Shown here: piece by piece, positions 1-8,471 of the stretch
Layout of the letters: the number at the start of each line of letters is the position of its first letter
How positions within the stretch are numbered: position 1 is the stretch's first letter
Origin: Listeria innocua
Lineage (GTDB): Bacteria > Bacillota > Bacilli > Lactobacillales > Listeriaceae
Assembly (NCBI RefSeq): GCF_028596125.1
Contig: NZ_CP117229.1
Location: 1,658,001 to 1,722,000, forward strand
Direction of reading: 5' to 3'
Length of the DNA: 64,000 bases
Position numbers and translations under genes: made by a program
Notes under the pieces: model-generated
Seen by the model: only the letters and a program-made list of their open reading frames with translations
What the model was told of the DNA's origin: nothing
Database searches by the model: none

Positions 1-244
1 GTAACAATACAAAAAAACGGCATTTTTGGACTTGCATTCTCGTATCCCAACGCCTTCCGTTTCAAAATCAGCTTTCAGACTCTCTGAATAAGCACCTAGT
101 ACCAGTTTAGCAGATATAAATTTGAAAAGAAAGCTTGTTTATACTTACATTTTTGCAAGCTTCTAGAAAGCTTCTTAGTTCCTATTTTCTTTTTGAGTGA
201 AAAAATGCTACAATTTCTTAATGATATTCGTGGAGGAGACTAGG
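1..244. other. Non-coding upstream segment at the window edge
   Basis: No convincing gene is visible in the first 244 bases. The stretch is AT-rich and includes two AAGCTT copies around an AGCTTCTAGAAAGCTT-like repeat near 159-175. It holds the leader of the cation transporter gene, with GGAGGAG just before the ATG at 245. A TACAAT hexamer near 209 could be a -10 box, but I see no good -35 partner. An upstream neighbour, if any, lies outside the window. Confidence 0.4.
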
Positions 245-1210
245 ATGAAAGAATTATTAGGGTTATTAAAAGAAGGCAATAAATCAGCTTTAACAGCAGC
301 TCTTGTTAATACGATTGTTTCAATTATAAAAGGTGTCACTTATTTTTTCACAGGGAACATTGCGATGTTTGCTGAAACGCTACATAGCCTTGGTGACGCA
401 GCTAACCAGTTTTTCGTATTTATAGGTTCTGCTTTAAGTAAGAAACGGCCGACGAAACGTTTTCCGCATGGTTTTGGCCGGATGGTTAACTTAGTACTTC
501 TTGGCGCGGTAATTGTTGTTGGTATTATGGCATTTGAGACAATTCGAGAAGGTTTCGCGCACATCATCGATCCGACAAGTTCAACCGGTTTTCTTATTAA
601 TCTCGTGGTACTTTTACTTTGTACTATTTTAGAGTTTTCCGTTCTTGTAAAAGCGATGCACGAAATTGCTCATGATGTTGGTTTAGAATCAAAAGGTCTT
701 AGCTTATTTAAAGATAGTATTTTAAATCTTGGTAAGGCAAAAGCAGCGACTAAACTAGTATTCTTGGAAGATTCGGTGGCAACTGGTGGCGGCTTGCTTG
801 CAATGATTGCGGTCATTATTTCCCACTACACTCCTTTTCATCAAGCGGAAGGTATTGCATCGATGTTAATTGGAGTTATGATGTTTATTGTTGTCGGAAA
901 AGTATTTTTAGATAATGCTGCTGGGGTGATTGGAGAATCGGATCAAAGCATGCATTTAACTGTTGGTCAATTAGTAATGAGTGATCCAGATGTGCGTGAT
1001 ATACAAGTGCTTACCGTGTTAAAAGAAGGCGATGTGTTTCACGTTGATGTCGAGGTCGAACTTGATCCGATGCTTACACTTGCGGAAGTAGATGATATTA
1101 AAGACCGTTTAGAAGAAAATATTGGTAAACTTCGCGGAGTTGCTGATGTGTTAATTTCTTTTGATGAAGACGATGCTATTCGTAACTGGGAATACGGCGA
1201 CGGACGTTAA
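245..1210 (+). CDS. Cation diffusion facilitator (CDF) family metal transporter
   Basis: A 321-residue membrane protein of the CDF family, which exports divalent metals such as zinc in exchange for protons. The second membrane helix carries the metal-site pattern ETLHSLGDAANQ, with the family His and Asp, and a later helix carries EDSVATGGG. The C-terminal about 80 residues form the cytoplasmic ferredoxin-like CDF domain (HVDVEVELDP). The EDSVATGG helix recalls the ZnT9/SLC30A9-like branch. The start at 245 is chosen because GGAGGAG lies 7 bases upstream; the frame stays open to a GTG at 197, but that has no ribosome site. The metal specificity cannot be read from the sequence. Gene ends in a terminator shared with the convergent acetyltransferase. 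Confidence 0.88.
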   Translation: MKELLGLLKEGNKSALTAALVNTIVSIIKGVTYFFTGNIAMFAETLHSLGDAANQFFVFIGSALSKKRPTKRFPHGFGRMVNLVLLGAVIVVGIMAFETIREGFAHIIDPTSSTGFLINLVVLLLCTILEFSVLVKAMHEIAHDVGLESKGLSLFKDSILNLGKAKAATKLVFLEDSVATGGGLLAMIAVIISHYTPFHQAEGIASMLIGVMMFIVVGKVFLDNAAGVIGESDQSMHLTVGQLVMSDPDVRDIQVLTVLKEGDVFHVDVEVELDPMLTLAEVDDIKDRLEENIGKLRGVADVLISFDEDDAIRNWEYGDGR

Positions 1211-1220
1211 AAGAAGAAAA

Positions 1221-1257
1221 AGCCAAGTGCGCAAATTGCGCCACTTGGCTTTTTTTA
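1221..1257. terminator. Bidirectional terminator, CDF / acetyltransferase
   Basis: Hairpin AGCCAAGTG...CACTTGGCT (1221-1250) with one bulged C, followed by a run of T on the plus strand and preceded by A on the other side. The minus-strand gene's stop codon lies at its edge (1255-1257). Confidence 0.85.
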
Positions 1258-1797
1258 GTCTCCAGGATTTATAATGGCTAGTACTTGATGATCTTCCCAC
1301 GTTCCATTAATGCGCACATTTTGAACCGCTAGCCCTTCTAAATGAAATCCAGCATTTAAAAGAACTTGCTTAGATCGCTCGTTTTTTGGCATAACACCCG
1401 CTTCAATACGATGAAGTCCAAGAATATCAAATCCAAAATCTACTATTAACTGTACTGCTTCGGTAGCATATCCATTTCCGTTATGAGTCTTATCCAAAAA
1501 ATAACCGATAAATGCGGATTGTAACGATTCACGCAAAATACTAAATAAATTAATTGTACCAATAAGTTCATCAGTATCTTTCAAGAAAATTCCATAATAA
1601 TACTCTACATCACTTGCAGCAAAATCTTCTAATCGTAAAATAAGCGCTTGTTGCTCTTCTATCGTATAAAAGCGCTCATCTCGCTCCATCGAATAGCTCG
1701 CAAAAAAAGACTTATTCGCCAAATGAAAAGCTAGTTTTTGATTCGCATCGGTTATTTGAAAAGGTCTTAAGTAAATCCGTTCCCCCGTAATTCGCAT
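1255..1797 (-). CDS. GNAT-family N-acetyltransferase, RimJ/RimL-like
   Basis: A 180-residue acetyl-CoA-dependent N-acetyltransferase of the RimJ/RimL-like branch of GNAT. Visible hallmarks are an N-terminal substrate segment beginning ITGERIYLRPF, the strand IGTINLF, the acetyl-CoA loop area DKTHNGNGYATEAVQLIVDF, and the late GLHRIEAGVMPKNERSKQVLLNAGF block typical of this branch. Start at 1797 has GGGAGG upstream. Family members acetylate ribosomal protein N-termini or small molecules; the substrate here cannot be inferred. It is transcribed alone, convergent with the CDF transporter. Confidence 0.85.
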   Translation of the reverse strand: MRITGERIYLRPFQITDANQKLAFHLANKSFFASYSMERDERFYTIEEQQALILRLEDFAASDVEYYYGIFLKDTDELIGTINLFSILRESLQSAFIGYFLDKTHNGNGYATEAVQLIVDFGFDILGLHRIEAGVMPKNERSKQVLLNAGFHLEGLAVQNVRINGTWEDHQVLAIINPGD

Positions 1798-1987
1798 CCC
1801 TATCCCTCCCGTATTTTTCTAAATTATAAGATTGTTCTAACAGGATTGCAAGTAACTCTACTAAGCTAAATTTTTTTATTATACCCATTTTATAAAAAAA
1901 TAAACCTTCTAATACGAATATAAGTGTGTTATTATGTTGATGTTGGTTATTTTCATATTATTTTTCTAAAAAATGGAGGTTTTTTTA

Positions 1988-2890
1988 ATGAATGTTAATG
2001 CGGAAACAGAAGACGCAACTCTCCTTCTCGATGGTTTACTTCAAAACGTAGCAATAATTCGTTTTGATACTAATAAAAAAGTAACTTACGCTAATGCACT
2101 TTTCGCGGAAGCTATGGGGTATACAGAAGAAGAAATGTTGCAATTATCGCACCCTGACTTATGCTTTCCAGACTTTGTACAAACTGCGAGCTACAAAGAA
2201 ATGTGGACAAATCTACTAGCTGGACAAAAATTTCAAAATAAAATTGAACGAAAAAACGCTCGTGGCGAACGTGTTTGGTTCGAAGCGACTTATATCCCTA
2301 TTATTCGCGAAGAAACAGTAGTCGGAGTTGCAAAAATAGCAACTGATATTACGAGAAGAGAAGAAACTGTCCATGATTTTGCCTCTGGTTTAAAAAGCAT
2401 GGCTACAAATTTAAAAGAACATTCCAGTGTTGGAAAAACGCGCAGTGAAGCTCTCCTTGAACTCGTGAAATCAATCACGAAAGAATCAAATGAAAATACC
2501 GATACCCTTCACGATTTGCAAACAGAAGCACAAAATATTCACGGCATTATTAATACAATTAACGGAATTGCTTCTCAGACCAATTTACTTGCCTTAAATG
2601 CAGCAATTGAAGCAGCACGTGCTGGTGATGCTGGGCGTGGATTTAGTGTTGTAGCTGAAGAAGTTCGTAAACTTTCAAGTCGTGTAGAAGAAGCAATTAA
2701 AGAAGTAGAAAAAAGTGTCAACGGTATCACCCAAGAAATTAATACTATCTCAAGTGGTACAGAACGTGTCGAAGCAAAAGTCGAGGAAAGCCAAGAAGTC
2801 CTTATTTTATCTTTAGAAGATTTTAGCCAAATTGAATCTGCCTCTACTGCCTTGGATCAAAATGCCGGTGCTTTCACAAAAATGATTTAA
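1988..2890 (+). CDS. Soluble PAS-domain methyl-accepting chemotaxis-type receptor
   Basis: A 300-residue cytoplasmic receptor: an N-terminal PAS domain (about residues 10-125, ending in [14 protein letters not shown]), a helical linker, then the MCP signalling tip with the hallmark [16 protein letters not shown] and [15 protein letters not shown]. No membrane helix, HAMP domain or signal peptide is present, so it must sense an internal signal and dock to CheA/CheW in the cytoplasm. The coiled-coil arms are short, and the C-terminus lacks a CheR-tethering pentapeptide. The ATG at 1988 follows GGAGG by 9 bases; an in-frame ATG at 1973 overlaps the ribosome site itself and is unlikely. No other chemotaxis gene is nearby. 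It sits 27 bases upstream of a small gene, probably in one transcript. Confidence 0.88.
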   Translation: MNVNAETEDATLLLDGLLQNVAIIRFDTNKKVTYANALFAEAMGYTEEEMLQLSHPDLCFPDFVQTASYKEMWTNLLAGQKFQNKIERKNARGERVWFEATYIPIIREETVVGVAKIATDITRREETVHDFASGLKSMATNLKEHSSVGKTRSEALLELVKSITKESNENTDTLHDLQTEAQNIHGIINTINGIASQTNLLALNAAIEAARAGDAGRGFSVVAEEVRKLSSRVEEAIKEVEKSVNGITQEINTISSGTERVEAKVEESQEVLILSLEDFSQIESASTALDQNAGAFTKMI

Positions 2891-2917
2891 CCGACTGAAA
2901 AAAGGAGCGAAGAAGTC

Positions 2918-3124
2918 TTGAAACTAATTGGAAAACATCCTTCTGGTCGTGCCATTATTATTCGCTTGAACAATCAAGAGTACCACTACGAAACTGCAAA
3001 TAGTTTTGGAAGCGCGACTTCATTAACACGAGCAAAAACAGAAGCAAGAGCTGATAGTTTTACATCAAATGAAATGGATCAAGGTTTACATATCGGTAAT
3101 TGGCACTGGAAAGAACTTGGATGA
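2918..3124 (+). CDS. Conserved small protein of unknown function
   Basis: A 68-residue soluble protein with no domain I recognise. It has mixed charge, several Ser/Thr and a C-terminal IGNWHWKELG. The start is TTG at 2918, preceded by AAAGGAGCG. It directly follows the PAS chemoreceptor on the same strand and ends just before a strong terminator, so the two probably form a two-gene transcript. No function can be proposed. Confidence 0.6.
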   Translation: MKLIGKHPSGRAIIIRLNNQEYHYETANSFGSATSLTRAKTEARADSFTSNEMDQGLHIGNWHWKELG

Positions 3125-3130
3125 AAGAGA

Positions 3131-3160
3131 ATCCCACCTAACAATAGGTGGGATGTTTTT
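3131..3160. terminator. Bidirectional terminator after the small gene
   Basis: Perfect hairpin ATCCCACCTA-ACAA-TAGGTGGGAT (3131-3154) followed by TGTTTTT on the plus strand. It separates convergent genes ending at 3124 and 3159. Confidence 0.85.
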
Positions 3161-3512
3161 ATTTATTCAAATCTTGTTCAAGTTGATTTTTAAAGTTGGT
3201 TGCTACGTCAAACACGGTAACAAATTGGAAATCGCTCATGTTGTAATGGACGACAAACTCGTTATCACGATGGCGGACCATTATGGATGAGCGGACTTTA
3301 TCACCGATTGCATCGCCAGCTTGTGTTCCACTATAGAAAACCCAGTGCGCGGCTTCGATTGGATTTGCTGTTTTTTCGGCAAGATCGCTTTGAATTAGCT
3401 GTTTTATTGTGGTACTTAATTCAGGTTCAAACTCATTTTCGATATAACCGTACCAAATAGTTCGGTAGTATTTGTTTTCAAATTCATTCGTTTCATCAAA
3501 TAGTTTTTTCAT
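3159..3512 (-). CDS. Conserved protein of unknown function
   Basis: A 117-residue soluble protein, acidic and rich in aromatic residues, without a signal peptide, membrane segment or known motif. Start at 3512 follows GGAGG at good spacing. It lies 20 bases downstream of fosX on the same strand and probably shares its transcript. A role linked to fosX is possible only by position; the sequence itself says nothing about function. Confidence 0.6.
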   Translation of the reverse strand: MKKLFDETNEFENKYYRTIWYGYIENEFEPELSTTIKQLIQSDLAEKTANPIEAAHWVFYSGTQAGDAIGDKVRSSIMVRHRDNEFVVHYNMSDFQFVTVFDVATNFKNQLEQDLNK

Positions 3513-3532
3513 AGTAATTCCTCCTGTGTTTG

Positions 3533-3934
3533 CTATTTATGATACCTTTTTAAGCGTTCTTCTAATGTCCCGGCGTGTAATTCAAACAGGTGATTATCAT
3601 AGTCATAAAAATAAACGGATCGTCCTTCGCCTTTTACTCTAGAGCGCTCTGGTTTTATTTCCATGCCGAGTGATTTAATTCGCTCGATATATTCATCCAT
3701 TTCCTCTGCTTGAATTTGAAAAGCAATATGGTTGTAAGTGCGTTCTTGTAAAGATTCACCTTCCATAATGCAGATCCACAGTCCCGCGATTAGAAAAAAC
3801 TTTTCTTTGGAGAGCGAAAATGTGTCATCGCCACTAGAATAGATTTCTTCTGCATCAAAAATTTCTTCTAAGAATGTGGTTGTTTTATTCAAATCTTTCA
3901 CAATTAAAGTGATATGACTTAATCCTGAAATCAT
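3533..3934 (-). CDS. fosX: Fosfomycin resistance hydrolase FosX
   Basis: A 133-residue vicinal oxygen chelate (glyoxalase-fold) enzyme that opens the epoxide of fosfomycin with water in an Mn(II)-dependent reaction, giving intrinsic resistance. The residues expected from the studied Listeria enzyme are all in place: metal ligands His7, His69 and Glu118, and the catalytic base Glu44 that separates water-using FosX from thiol-using FosA/FosB. Length is normal for the family. The gene is followed by a 117-residue unknown gene on the same strand. Upstream, at 4005-8205, lies a cassette that looks inserted between fosX and the RNA methyltransferase gene. Confidence 0.95.
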   Translation of the reverse strand: MISGLSHITLIVKDLNKTTTFLEEIFDAEEIYSSGDDTFSLSKEKFFLIAGLWICIMEGESLQERTYNHIAFQIQAEEMDEYIERIKSLGMEIKPERSRVKGEGRSVYFYDYDNHLFELHAGTLEERLKRYHK

Positions 3935-4004
3935 GTACTCACCCGCCCTCTTGTTTTCTTTGCAGTACTTTTCCTACCTAACGACCTATTTCTCCTTTCA
4001 CTGG

Positions 4005-4976
4005 CTATAGTATTGATAGTATCTTATCAATTAATTCTTGTCTATCTGCGGGTTTCGAAATGATAGTTGAAGCAATTGCAATTACTATCCGTTTATTTTT
4101 ATTTATATAAATAATATTTCCACCTGAACCCACTGCCATATATTCGTCTTTATTATCTCTAACCCACCAGAGGTATCCATAATATCCGTAACTATTTTTT
4201 ACTTGGCGGGTAGAATCTTCTAGCCATTCTTTACTAATAATTTGCTTTCCATTGAAATATCCTTCCTGGAGGCATAGTTGTCCAAGTTTTGACATTTCAT
4301 TTAAAGTTAGTGTTAGCCCCCAACCACCCGCATTATTTCCTAAAGGGTCAGAAACCCAACCTTTCATTTTCCTCCCAAAGACATGATCTATATCAAATTT
4401 CATCGGGAAATTAGGAACTGTTTCAATCGATAATGGTTCAAAAAGGTGTTTATTTGCAAATTCGCGCGCACTCATTTTTGTTGCTTTTGTAAGAATTGCT
4501 GATAACAAATGGGCACCGCTTGTAGAATATTTAAAAGTTCCAATTCTCCCGCCTGACCCCATTATTTTAAGCGCATACTCCACCCAATCATTCTGCCGAC
4601 AAAGTCTTGTTAAAGGTTCTCGCATATTTGGAAAAGGAAATGGAGCCGTCATTGTTAAAAGGTTTTTAATAGTTATCTGATTCCTTAAAACATTGTTATC
4701 AGTAAATTTATATTCAGGAAAAAAATCTATCACTTTTTCGTTTACACTTCGAATATAACCTTTATCGATCGCAATTCCAATTAATAAGGATATGACGCTT
4801 TTAGTTATGGAAGCAACGTTAAATTTATCATTTTTAGTTTTACGACCATAATAGGTTTCTAGTACGTGATTTTCATTTTGAAAAATAGATAGTCCTTTAA
4901 TATTTGAGTACTTCTTCTTTACTAATTCATCAATTATTAAAATTTTTTCTGGAGGCAACATAGGCGTGTTATTCAC
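4005..4976 (-). CDS. Serine hydrolase, class C beta-lactamase / PBP-like fold
   Basis: A 323-residue serine hydrolase of the beta-lactamase-related family (EstB, AmpC, D,D-peptidase fold). The nucleophile motif SITK is at residues 56-59. The second motif is probably YST at 150-152, where the usual sequence is Y-x-N. The third, normally H-x-G or K-T-G, is replaced by GSG in AVGSGGN. No signal peptide is present, so the enzyme seems cytoplasmic and may be an esterase or amidase rather than a wall enzyme. The GTG start at 4976 follows the UvrA-like stop codon at once and has GGGAGG 9 bases upstream; an ATG 15 bases further in is a weaker option. It is the last gene of a three-gene operon. Confidence 0.82.
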   Translation of the reverse strand: MNNTPMLPPEKILIIDELVKKKYSNIKGLSIFQNENHVLETYYGRKTKNDKFNVASITKSVISLLIGIAIDKGYIRSVNEKVIDFFPEYKFTDNNVLRNQITIKNLLTMTAPFPFPNMREPLTRLCRQNDWVEYALKIMGSGGRIGTFKYSTSGAHLLSAILTKATKMSAREFANKHLFEPLSIETVPNFPMKFDIDHVFGRKMKGWVSDPLGNNAGGWGLTLTLNEMSKLGQLCLQEGYFNGKQIISKEWLEDSTRQVKNSYGYYGYLWWVRDNKDEYMAVGSGGNIIYINKNKRIVIAIASTIISKPADRQELIDKILSIL

Positions 4977-7283
4977 TTATAAATACCTCCCTGTAATAGA
5001 TACATTATTTTCGCTTAAGTCGATTGGAGTTCCTTGTGCAATAACTTCTCCGCCCTTGTCTCCACTACCTTCGCCAAGCTCTATAATCCAGTCACAGCAT
5101 TTTAATATATCGAGATCATGTTCAATAACAATTACTGAATTACCACTTGTAACTAACTCATTTAGTAAATAAAGCAATTTTGAAATGTCATATTGACTTA
5201 AGCCCGCTGACGGTTCATCTAACACATAAAGGGTATCTTTTTTTCTTGTTTTTCCAATTTCTTTTGCTAATTTGATTCTCTGAGCCTCACCACCACTAAG
5301 AGTTGAGGTAGGTTGACCTAATTTCACATAATCCATCCCTATTTTTTTTAGGATATTTAATACGGATAGGTCAATCGTTGAACTTTCCAAAAATGAGATA
5401 GCCTCATCTACGCTCATTTCTAGAACATCATTAATATTTTTTTGCTTGTACAAAACTTGCAGGGTTTTAGAATTAAATCGTGTCCCATTACATTCTGGAC
5501 AAGTTTTACTAAATTGAATGTCGTAGCCAATCGAAATATCTTCAACCCCACTACCTTTACAAGATAGGCATGCGCCATTTGAGTTAAAAGAAAAATCGCC
5601 TGCTTTTAATCCTTCTTTAACTGCTTGAGGTTGTTTTGCAAATAATTCTCTTATCTTATCCCATAAACCTATATAAGTGACCGGGTTTGAATTTGCTTTG
5701 CGTCCAATTGGAGCTTGTGATATTTCAATTATCTTTTGTATTTTATCCATTCCTTTGATATTTGGATTACTGAAATCGCTGTTCTTTAATTGTTCTTTGC
5801 AGAGTGGTACTAATGTTTTAGATATTAATGTACTTTTTCCACTCCCAGAAACTCCAGCAATTCCAACAAGTCTGTTAATCGGAATTTCAATTGAAATGTT
5901 TTTTAAATTGTTTCGATTTGCATTACTAATGCTTAGTGTATCTTTTGTTTCCTGCTTATTTTTTTTGAAACTTTTTGTCATATCATAATCTAGAAATTTT
6001 GAAGTAAGCGAATGGTGATTATTCAGAAACTCTGAATAGGATCCTTGATAAACTATTTCACCGCCTAAATCTCCAGCATTTGTTCCAACATCAATAATAT
6101 GATCAGCAGCTTTTATTATTTTTTTATCATGAGAAACAATAAGTACAGTGTTTCCATGGGCTTTGATTGATTGAAGTGACTCGATAATCTCTTGTTTTTC
6201 TGATTCGTGTAGTCCGCTAGTAGGTTCGTCAAACACGTAGATGAGTGAATCTAGTTTTGATTCTAAGTGGTCATATAAAAAAATTCGTTGTAGTTCGCCT
6301 CCACTTAAGGTCGGAATCTCTCGATACATCGTTAAATGTCCTAGTTTAATATGGATGAGTGAATTTAAAGTTGTAATAAGCGAACGAGATAACTCTGTCC
6401 CAAAAGCTGACAATTTATTCATCTCTATATAATTATCAAGGAATTCTTTTACTTTTATTAACGACATGCTGGCAATTTCACCCAAGTGTAGATTAGCAAT
6501 TTTCATCATTCTAGCTTCATCACAAATGCGGTAGCCATTACAGGATTCACAGATTTCTTGTGAATAAAATCTCTGAACATCTTCATTACGTAAATACCGA
6601 TTGTGTAATACTCGTTCAACGCAATAACTTGTTTTCCCAGAGTAATTATCTACTACACCATAAATTAGTTCATTTTGAATCTCGATGGGACAATTCGAAA
6701 AAGGTTCATGAAAATAAGCAGTATATTTTCTCTGTAGTAAATTAAGGTAACCTTTTGTTGAACCAATTTGTTGAAATACTTGTTCGACCGTCACTGTTTT
6801 AGATGAAATAATATTTTCCATATGAATATGAAATTGTTTACCAGTTCCAGCGCAGTCAAAACACATCCCATTTGGCGAAAGATAGGAAAAAATATCAGGA
6901 TTTATATCATCATTAGCTAACGAAAAACTTTCACTATCTTGGTACGAACCTTCATTTGCGAATAATAGACTAAATTTGTTTAAAAGTCCTGTTTTAGATC
7001 CAACAGTAGAGCGCGGATTACTTTGTCTGATGAGGTTTTGCTTTACTGCTACAGTGGGACTTAACCCGGTAATATTTGTATAATAGTCTGTTCCAAAATC
7101 TAAAGCCATTCCTATTGATTGAAGATACTTTTTTCTATCTTCTTCAAAAATCAAATCGAATGCTAGACTTGATTTTCCTGAACCACTGATTCCAGTAATT
7201 ACAATAAATTTATTTTTAGGGATTTCTATACTTATATTTTTCAGGTTATTAATATATGCGTTTTCAATTTGAATATAGTCCAT
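4977..7283 (-). CDS. Short UvrA-like ABC ATPase (drug-resistance-associated type)
   Basis: A 768-residue protein with two UvrA-type ABC modules. Module 1 has Walker A GISGSGKSS (31-39), signature LSGGELQR and Walker B FDEPTSGLH. Module 2 has GVSGSGKST, LSGGEAQRIKL and LDEPSAGLS. Each holds a zinc-finger pair (CFDC/CESC and CLSC/CPEC). True UvrA is about 940-960 residues; this is about 180 shorter, which suggests a reduced UvrB-binding/insertion region. Short paralogues such as DrrC of Streptomyces protect cells from DNA-binding drugs, so resistance to a DNA-directed compound is a reasonable inference. The gene sits 16 bases after an AraC/GyrI-type regulator, a regulator family that often senses drugs, and abuts a serine hydrolase gene. 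Confidence 0.88.
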   Translation of the reverse strand: MDYIQIENAYINNLKNISIEIPKNKFIVITGISGSGKSSLAFDLIFEEDRKKYLQSIGMALDFGTDYYTNITGLSPTVAVKQNLIRQSNPRSTVGSKTGLLNKFSLLFANEGSYQDSESFSLANDDINPDIFSYLSPNGMCFDCAGTGKQFHIHMENIISSKTVTVEQVFQQIGSTKGYLNLLQRKYTAYFHEPFSNCPIEIQNELIYGVVDNYSGKTSYCVERVLHNRYLRNEDVQRFYSQEICESCNGYRICDEARMMKIANLHLGEIASMSLIKVKEFLDNYIEMNKLSAFGTELSRSLITTLNSLIHIKLGHLTMYREIPTLSGGELQRIFLYDHLESKLDSLIYVFDEPTSGLHESEKQEIIESLQSIKAHGNTVLIVSHDKKIIKAADHIIDVGTNAGDLGGEIVYQGSYSEFLNNHHSLTSKFLDYDMTKSFKKNKQETKDTLSISNANRNNLKNISIEIPINRLVGIAGVSGSGKSTLISKTLVPLCKEQLKNSDFSNPNIKGMDKIQKIIEISQAPIGRKANSNPVTYIGLWDKIRELFAKQPQAVKEGLKAGDFSFNSNGACLSCKGSGVEDISIGYDIQFSKTCPECNGTRFNSKTLQVLYKQKNINDVLEMSVDEAISFLESSTIDLSVLNILKKIGMDYVKLGQPTSTLSGGEAQRIKLAKEIGKTRKKDTLYVLDEPSAGLSQYDISKLLYLLNELVTSGNSVIVIEHDLDILKCCDWIIELGEGSGDKGGEVIAQGTPIDLSENNVSITGRYL

Positions 7284-7299
7284 GCTTTCCCCCTACTAA

Positions 7300-8205
7300 T
7301 TAGTTTATTGGTTCAATAGGAATATAGATATCCACAATATGTTTTTGAAGTGGGTCTTCCAGTGGATTGTTTAAATATACCTCAAATGGAAATGAGTTTG
7401 CTGGCAGATAACCACTAGAAGGAAGCCACTTTCCGTAAACAAAATCCCAAGCATCCGGATACTCTTTTTGACGTATTTCAAAATGGATGACGCCGTATAA
7501 CCCAGAAGGTATCTCCATAAGCCCGATTTCCTCTCTGTCTAACTGCTTAACATTTTGTTTAATAATAATACAACTACTAGCTCTCTGATTATCAGCTGTT
7601 GTTATATCGGGATGGCTATGGTAAATCGTCAATGGAAAAGAGGAATCTTTATCAAGTAAATCATGCTCCATGCCATATTGAAAGAGTTCACTCAAAGGGT
7701 TGGTGAGTTCTAATTCCTTGTAAGAACCTACTATTCTCTTATAGATGACAGGTATATTCTGTAGCGTAGTAATGGTTACTTTGCCTTGAATATTATATTG
7801 TTTTTCATCTACAGGCTTATTATAGCGGGAAGTAAGAAAATTCTCTTTGCAATTGTTGCTATTTTGTTTTCTAATTTCTATAGGAGACACATCAAAATAT
7901 TTCTTGAATGCCCTAGAAAAAACAGAAGAATCGCTGAAGCCAAGTTCATATGCTACATCTGTTATTGTTAAATCCTTTCGATTCATTAGTAAGCCAAGAG
8001 CCCATTCCATTTTTATTCGTGTTGTATATTGAAATATCGACTCATTTGTTAACGCTTTAAAAATTCTATGAAAGTGGTATTTGGATAATCCAGCAATTTT
8101 TGCTAATTGTTCGGATGTGAAATTCTCTGCTGGATGAGCTTCAATATAATCTTGTAAGGCGAAAATATGTTTCCAATATTCGTTTTCATATTTGCTCGTT
8201 GTCAC
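7300..8205 (-). CDS. AraC-family regulator with GyrI-like effector domain
   Basis: A 301-residue transcription regulator. Residues about 10-110 form an AraC double helix-turn-helix (LAKIAGLSKYHFHRIFK and VAYELGFSDSSVFSRAFKKYFDVSP). The remaining C-terminal half is a GyrI-like/SOUL-type ligand-binding domain (KVTITTLQNIPVIYKRIVGSY), the arrangement seen in Rob and BltR/BmrR-like drug sensors. The GTG start at 8205 has GGAG 9 bases upstream; the frame continues open to 8274 without a better site. It is the first gene of a three-gene unit with a UvrA-like ATPase and a serine hydrolase, which it probably activates in response to a small hydrophobic or cationic molecule. Confidence 0.85.
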   Translation of the reverse strand: MTTSKYENEYWKHIFALQDYIEAHPAENFTSEQLAKIAGLSKYHFHRIFKALTNESIFQYTTRIKMEWALGLLMNRKDLTITDVAYELGFSDSSVFSRAFKKYFDVSPIEIRKQNSNNCKENFLTSRYNKPVDEKQYNIQGKVTITTLQNIPVIYKRIVGSYKELELTNPLSELFQYGMEHDLLDKDSSFPLTIYHSHPDITTADNQRASSCIIIKQNVKQLDREEIGLMEIPSGLYGVIHFEIRQKEYPDAWDFVYGKWLPSSGYLPANSFPFEVYLNNPLEDPLQKHIVDIYIPIEPIN

Positions 8206-8337
8206 AACATAACACTCCTTTTTATGAAGCCATAACTTCATTATAGGGTATTTTAAAAACATATGAAACAACAATTATTGAGGCTTTCTGTAGTTAGATT
8301 TAATGCTCGCTTTCTTTTATAAATTAGGTGTAAAAAA

Positions 8338-8374
8338 AAGACGCTCCTTTTACAGAAGCGTCTTTATCATGTAA
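8338..8374 (-). terminator. Terminator downstream of the RNA m5U methyltransferase gene
   Basis: Hairpin AAGACGCT...AGCGTCTT (8338-8364); on the minus strand the stem is followed by eight T, so it ends the transcript of the methyltransferase gene that stops at 8472. Confidence 0.8.
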
Positions 8375-8471
8375 ATTAATAGTTACATTAATTGAGGTGA
8401 CGGTCATTTTAAATTGAATTTTATTTTCAACGATTGTTAATTGGATAAACTAAAAATTTAAGTTACCCGGT

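Noticed and set aside
4977-7283. Reading the UvrA-like gene as the nucleotide-excision repair UvrA
   Set aside because: It is about 180 residues shorter than repair UvrA, is not next to uvrB, and sits in a regulator/hydrolase operon, so a resistance-type paralogue fits better.
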